From Strongylocentrotus droebachiensis (lineage: Eukaryota > Echinodermata > Echinoidea > Camarodonta > Strongylocentrotidae), in contig JAVYIG010002734.1 in the NCBI GenBank assembly GCA_035222895.1, positions 1 through 64,000 on the forward strand: a DNA stretch of 64,000 nucleotides, in the 5' to 3' direction. Each line of letters opens with the position of its first letter. Position 1 is the first letter of the stretch. The notes beneath the pieces were generated by a model. That model did no database searches. It worked only from the letters and a program-made list of their open reading frames with translations, and was not told the origin of the DNA. A program made the translations under genes and the position numbers. Below, piece by piece: positions 59,266-64,000 of the stretch.

Positions 59266-60017
59266 TATTATTCAATTTTTTACTTTTTTTGTTATTGTTT
59301 TTTTTTTTTTAATTTAATTTTTTTGGGGGAGCAATCTTAAATGCCAACCATACCATTTTATGCATTTGCAAGGATCAAAATGCGTCCCGTTGCCAGTTTT
59401 GTCTTTTCAGTACGCAATTAGGTATTTATTAAACTTGTCATTTTTATTTTTCTATGTCAAAATGCCGTTCATTCAAATCAGGTTCTGAGCATTCTTAAAC
59501 TCATTTTAAAGCCCATCTGTACTAGTTTACAGGAGGGATTAGACCACCCTGCAAGGTCACTGGACAGGTGGTTATCTCATCAAATCAGCTCTCAGTTAAT
59601 ATAAGATAAAGAGGATCATGGGGGACCAATGGTCACCGATTAGGCATTGTTTGCTACATAGAGGGCGCAAGTAGATATAAGTAGTACAATGGAGATTTAA
59701 AAGGTGCTGTATTTCAAAGCCCAAAATACTTTCTGTGTTGGTCTTGATATTCATTGTACATGAAACTAGTCTTTAACCATATTTAAGTGTTTTATAGACT
59801 TTGTTTTTTTAAATGCTTGACAATCCCAATGATTTTTTTTTTATGGAAAACAAAATATTAAAAAAGAAGAAAAAAAATGGGGAAAAAAAAAAAAAAAAAA
59901 AAGACACACAAAAATGACACACAAAAATGAAGTTTAAAAAAAAAAAAAAAAAATCCGCCCGCCCGCCCCTACTCCAGAAAAGCAATCGAGGACAACCAAA
60001 CAATTTTTTTTTTTGCC
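59167..60017. mobile_element. Harbinger-like non-autonomous element with nested MITE
   Basis: The left end starts GGCC, an A run, then ATCATTTGGTTGTCCTCGA; the right end is TCGAGGACAACCAAACAAT, a T run, then GCC. These are inverted copies of about 35 bp. The flanks are TTA on both sides (59164-59166, 60018-60020), as in PIF/Harbinger elements. The interior is long T and A runs and has the MITE 59506-59700 inserted in it. Confidence 0.7.
59506..59700 (+). mobile_element. TTAA-flanked MITE, copy 3
   Basis: Bounded by TTAA. It starts TTAAAGCCCATCTGTACTAG and matches 41797-41991 at equal length and in the same orientation. It lies inside the element 59167-60017. Confidence 0.8.
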
Positions 60018-60020
60018 TTA

Positions 60021-63000
60021 TCTTAACGTTAATTCTAATACATCTACCATACAAGACGCCCCCAACGGTGTAGTATTTGAACCGTAGTCATAATAAAACT
60101 TGAAATTGTTAACATTTACATTATGGCCTTGAAAAATATAGCTGGATTTTAAATTATCTCATCTAGGCCAGTTAGGAAGAAGTTTAAGTTTGGTCAACGT
60201 CGTATTTAAGATAAGGTTACTGACCCTTAGAATAATGACACTTAATTGTACTACACATTTACTGTGATGTCGTTATGATATGATATTACTTCGGTAAATG
60301 AAACCTGGCTTCATAATTATGCAAAAAAACATAAATGAATGAATAGCGATACAATATTTTAAAAGATGTTCTTTTTCCCGATATTTTTTTCCTTCCAAAT
60401 ATCTTCTTTTTTGGCGTCACGCCACCGCGCATGCACATCACTGGACTTGCTGACCTTGTAATTTGTCAAGGTCAGACCTCCTTGTCATATTTCATTGTTA
60501 ACTTGTTCAAGTGCGCATAAATCTACTTGCGAATTCTGGAGCAATTTCCTAACCTACTTATCATGGCAATAAAATTGTGGTTGATATTTTATTGGGGAAT
60601 ATATCGCGCGTCGCGTCAGCCTACCGGGGTTGATTTAAGAGGAGCAGTCTAAACTTTTGTTCAGAAAACCAATAACCGAGGCCTGGTGTCAATATAAACG
60701 TACTCAGGTATGCCGACCTATATACGGGCTATTGAAATACAAATCATAAAATACGACATATCACCAGCCAGCCGGCTGATTTAGAGACATTCCTTCTCTA
60801 GGAATATGAATATATTCATCACAATTTGAACATCTTTTCCCTCTTTTTCAAGAATGCATAAAAAGCTAATACCATTTCTCCTCTTTTGTTTCAGTAAGCC
60901 ATGGTTATTTTACACGCTGTCACGGCGGGAACGCATGTTTCGGCGCGCCTAATTCCTCGGTAACATAAATTGTGTCGCCGGGAAGTTTTCGAGTCATGTG
61001 CTATTTCATGTTAACCCTATTCAGAAAAAAGGTTTACTTCAGTTTCAGATGTTTGTCACCCAGAAGTTCAGGTATAATTTGCATCCTCTGTTCTCTCTCC
61101 CTCTCTCTCACTCTCTCTCTCTCTGTCCGTCTCTCTTTCATTCTTTCTCTGCCATGCTTTTCGAATACTCTCACTCGAACTTAATGAATTAATAATTTTT
61201 GATAATTTTGTGTATAATATATCTCACATTTTGTGATTGTGTTCAGTTTAAATGTCAGGCTTCAATTCGTTATGACTTTTCATATTTTGAGAAGCTTATT
61301 ACGTTCCTTTTTAACAGTACAGTCATTTGATACACAACATAGCAAAGATGTTTAATACGTAGTGGACATAACAAACGAAATTAATCAATCGGATTGCATT
61401 AAATATCACTTCGTTTGGTGAAGATCTTTTTTATTTCGGCAATAATTAAGAATAAGTTACACCACTTTAATGCGGAAGAAAATTAATGGAGTCATCCGGG
61501 AATAAAGTTTTTAAATGCAATATTCACCCAATTTTCCAGTTTTATTTGGTAGCAGTCCTATGCAAGGGAACTGATTTAGTTAGGCATTTGATTTGAGAAA
61601 AGAAAGTAATAAACCGAGTCACAAACTGTTTAGTCATTATACTTTGTAACATATGTTTGTTCCCACCTCGCCTACAAACATCACTGCTGCCCCTCATTCC
61701 TAATTCAAATTTTGTTGGAAAACGCAAAACAAACAAAAAAGAGTAAAGTATGGCCTCTTTGCGGTTAGGGACAAATTAGAGGTTTACGAAAGCAAATCTG
61801 GAAGAAAAACTGGCTAATCGCAAACGGAAGTTTTCGTCGAAAGGGTCAATGTCAATTTTTCTTGAGGCTTTCATGAAAATAGACAATCATGGCTAACGGA
61901 GATAAATAGGATTTGTCAAGGAGTTTCCTAGCTCTTTGCCATTGACTCATCCATGCCTGACTACGGTATGATTCGCCTCAATTAGCACAGTTTGGATTAC
62001 AAAGATGGATCAACTGTTTGTATGATTAACTGATCCCCAGTGTAAGGGACAGGAAATATGAAATACAATGATCTAACAATGCAACTGCAATACCCACAGC
62101 AATAATCAGCGGATTTTGAAATCCTTCGCTTATGAAATTCTTCGTTCTCCGTAATCAAATAGGCTTTATTTGGGGTTCATTTTACTTTGGCACTCCCCAG
62201 CCGAGGATTATTATAAGAGCTTGGCTATAGCGGGATAAACAATGAAAAACATTACCTACCAAATATATCTGACAATTAAATCTATAGACGGAGCTTTGGC
62301 ATTTTTTTTGGTAAATTCTGAGATTTGTTAAACCCATTTCTGTGGTAAATATACACATTTTTGACAATTAGTTCTATGAAGACCCGGTCCTGTAATAGCG
62401 ATGTTGTTTTTATCAACAGACATAATGAAATGTCAATTGATTTAACGACAGTATTTCGACTGAGTTTACACTCCAGCAATACAATGAAAATAACACTGTA
62501 TTCCTTTCTGGTTATCATTATAACTGAAAGAACATTTTTTGGCTCGTTTAGGGTATCTCCTATTCTCCCACTGCTGCTCACTGGCCGATTCAGGAATCTC
62601 CAAAATAGTGGAGGGATCAACTAAGAAGAAGATTCCTATAGTGCCGCCCCTCACCCCCACCGGCCCCCTCCCTCGACCCACTTCGGATTAACATTTGATT
62701 GTCGTTTCCACTGCTATACTTTCTCCCTGGCACAGTGAAATTTACTACTGACACCACAGAAAATATGGATAGAACAGGAGGCGTTTTTCTTTCGTGTCAT
62801 ACCCCTGTATCTCTATTCATCGATCGCTCTTTCACTCTTTGAGTGACCGTGTCCATACGAAGATTTTAACGGATTTTTTAATCAGTAAAGAGTAGTTCGC
62901 TGTCTGCACGGTGGTAGATATCCCTGCTTTGGAACTCAGTATGATCTTAAACCGTATAGACACGCATATTTCTAGTCAACTGCTCAATATACGATTGTTC

Positions 63001-63469
63001 GACACATGCTCCTACGACAATTACTCCGTAGTTGGTATTTCCTACACTAACTGCGTTCCACACGTCAACCGAGGACCGAACCCTATTCCTAACCCTTATC
63101 ATATCCCTAAACCTCGTCAACCGCAATAAACCGGTTTACCAACATATTCGAATGTATGGACGTTTTTTCATGGGGATCTAGTGTCGAGTTATTCCATTAA
63201 CCTTTTAATAATTAATGCACTCCTGACTGCACTCTTAAGCTGCCACCCATACAATGCAACCAGTGCCACAGTGCTAATTCCTATTGTGCCACAGTGCTAA
63301 TCTCCTGCGTGCCAAGTTAATTTTAAGGTTGGTTCAAGTGCGTGTTATTTAAATCTTTACAAAAAACAAATCGCTGAATTACTCGAGAAAATCCAATCTG
63401 ACTGTTGTATACAAAGACGCGTAATCCAAAGCCGATAATCTGATGCACGCGATGGTACTTTCAATAGCG
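60021..63469. other. Non-coding stretch with TC microsatellite
   Basis: A (TC)n run lies at about 61095-61140. I see no gene or clear element. Confidence 0.35.
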
Positions 63470-63529
63470 CTGCAAAAGCACTCAGCACGGTGCAATGGGC
63501 ATGAACAATAACTGTTATTACATCTGCGC

Positions 63530-63655
63530 GCTAGCGCGCACAAAGCACCGTAGCGGTGGCTCGCTAGCATGAACGTGGCTTTCAATCGATAGCACGCTCG
63601 CGTGCACATGGCACTATAACAATAGCGCGCTAGCAGTCTCATGGCAAGATAAGAG
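63530..63655 (+). repeat. Imperfect 33-bp tandem repeat, GC-rich
   Basis: About four degenerate units share CGCGCTAGC at the start and GCAC or GGC in the middle (starts near 63537, 63560, 63593 and 63626). The 33-bp period keeps a minus-strand frame open, with recurring LLARY/MLASHRYG-like text. No known domain is seen. Confidence 0.45.
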
Positions 63656-64000
63656 TTAAATCGGAATCCAATCTACATCTATCATTTGTTGCTATGTCGA
63701 GCAATCCTTTGTTCAAAAGGATGCTTAAAATTGTAATATATTAGTCTATTGCCACCCTAGCCCTCACCCACAACTTTTAAAGAAATTATTGTCGTAGGAG
63801 CCAATGTCGAAACAGCTCAATGGACAGATGACTACATTAAGAATCTGGTAAAAATGGAACGGCTGGACAGGGCTTGCAACGGACCTTCATAGGTTTGGTG
63901 AGTCAGGACAGTGCAGGATCGTGCTGGCTTCGGCGTCAAGAAGGTTAATGACACTTGACAGGATAGTCTCTGTTTTTCAGCCCTCTTTAAACAAAAATGC

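Overview
The window is animal genomic DNA. The genes have many introns with GT/AG borders, extracellular repeat domains, tRNA-derived SINEs, non-LTR retrotransposon 3' ends, many short DNA transposons and dense microsatellites. Several dispersed repeats (GGCCCGTTTCA-type foldbacks, CAGTGGCGGATCC-ended elements, a tRNA-headed SINE) resemble ones I associate with sea urchins and other echinoderms. An echinoderm is my best guess, but I could not test it against a database.

Region 1 (1-6.9 kb) holds the 3' part of a plus-strand gene, here called gene A; its start lies off the left edge. Eight exons encode a Pro/Thr linker, four visible thrombospondin type-1 repeats (TSRs), a Gly11-Glu22 run, an Ig-like domain split over two exons, a short Gly-rich stalk, one transmembrane helix and a basic, proline-rich cytoplasmic tail.

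Region 2 (6.9-11.1 kb) is intergenic. It holds a foldback hairpin, a hAT-like element and the 3' end of a non-LTR retrotransposon.

Region 3 (11.1-25.4 kb) holds a complete tandem paralogue, gene B. Its proposed 15 coding exons join without breaking frame into 1,058 codons plus stop: signal peptide, ten TSRs, Ig, stalk, transmembrane helix and proline-rich tail. Nearly every intron in both genes is phase 1. Both proteins end in the same unusual motif (NNSN ... W-x-Y ... SWPPPxPP-stop). They look like two members of one family of TSR-Ig cell-surface receptors or adhesion proteins. I do not recognise a named gene.

Region 4 (25.4-64 kb) has no gene I can support. It holds transposon remnants (TTAA-type MITEs, one inside a 47-bp tandem array; a Harbinger-like element carrying a nested MITE; an element carrying a broken zinc-finger fragment; SINEs; LINE ends), a G-rich minisatellite and microsatellites. 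Exon borders throughout were read by eye from splice consensus, reading phase and A/B comparison.
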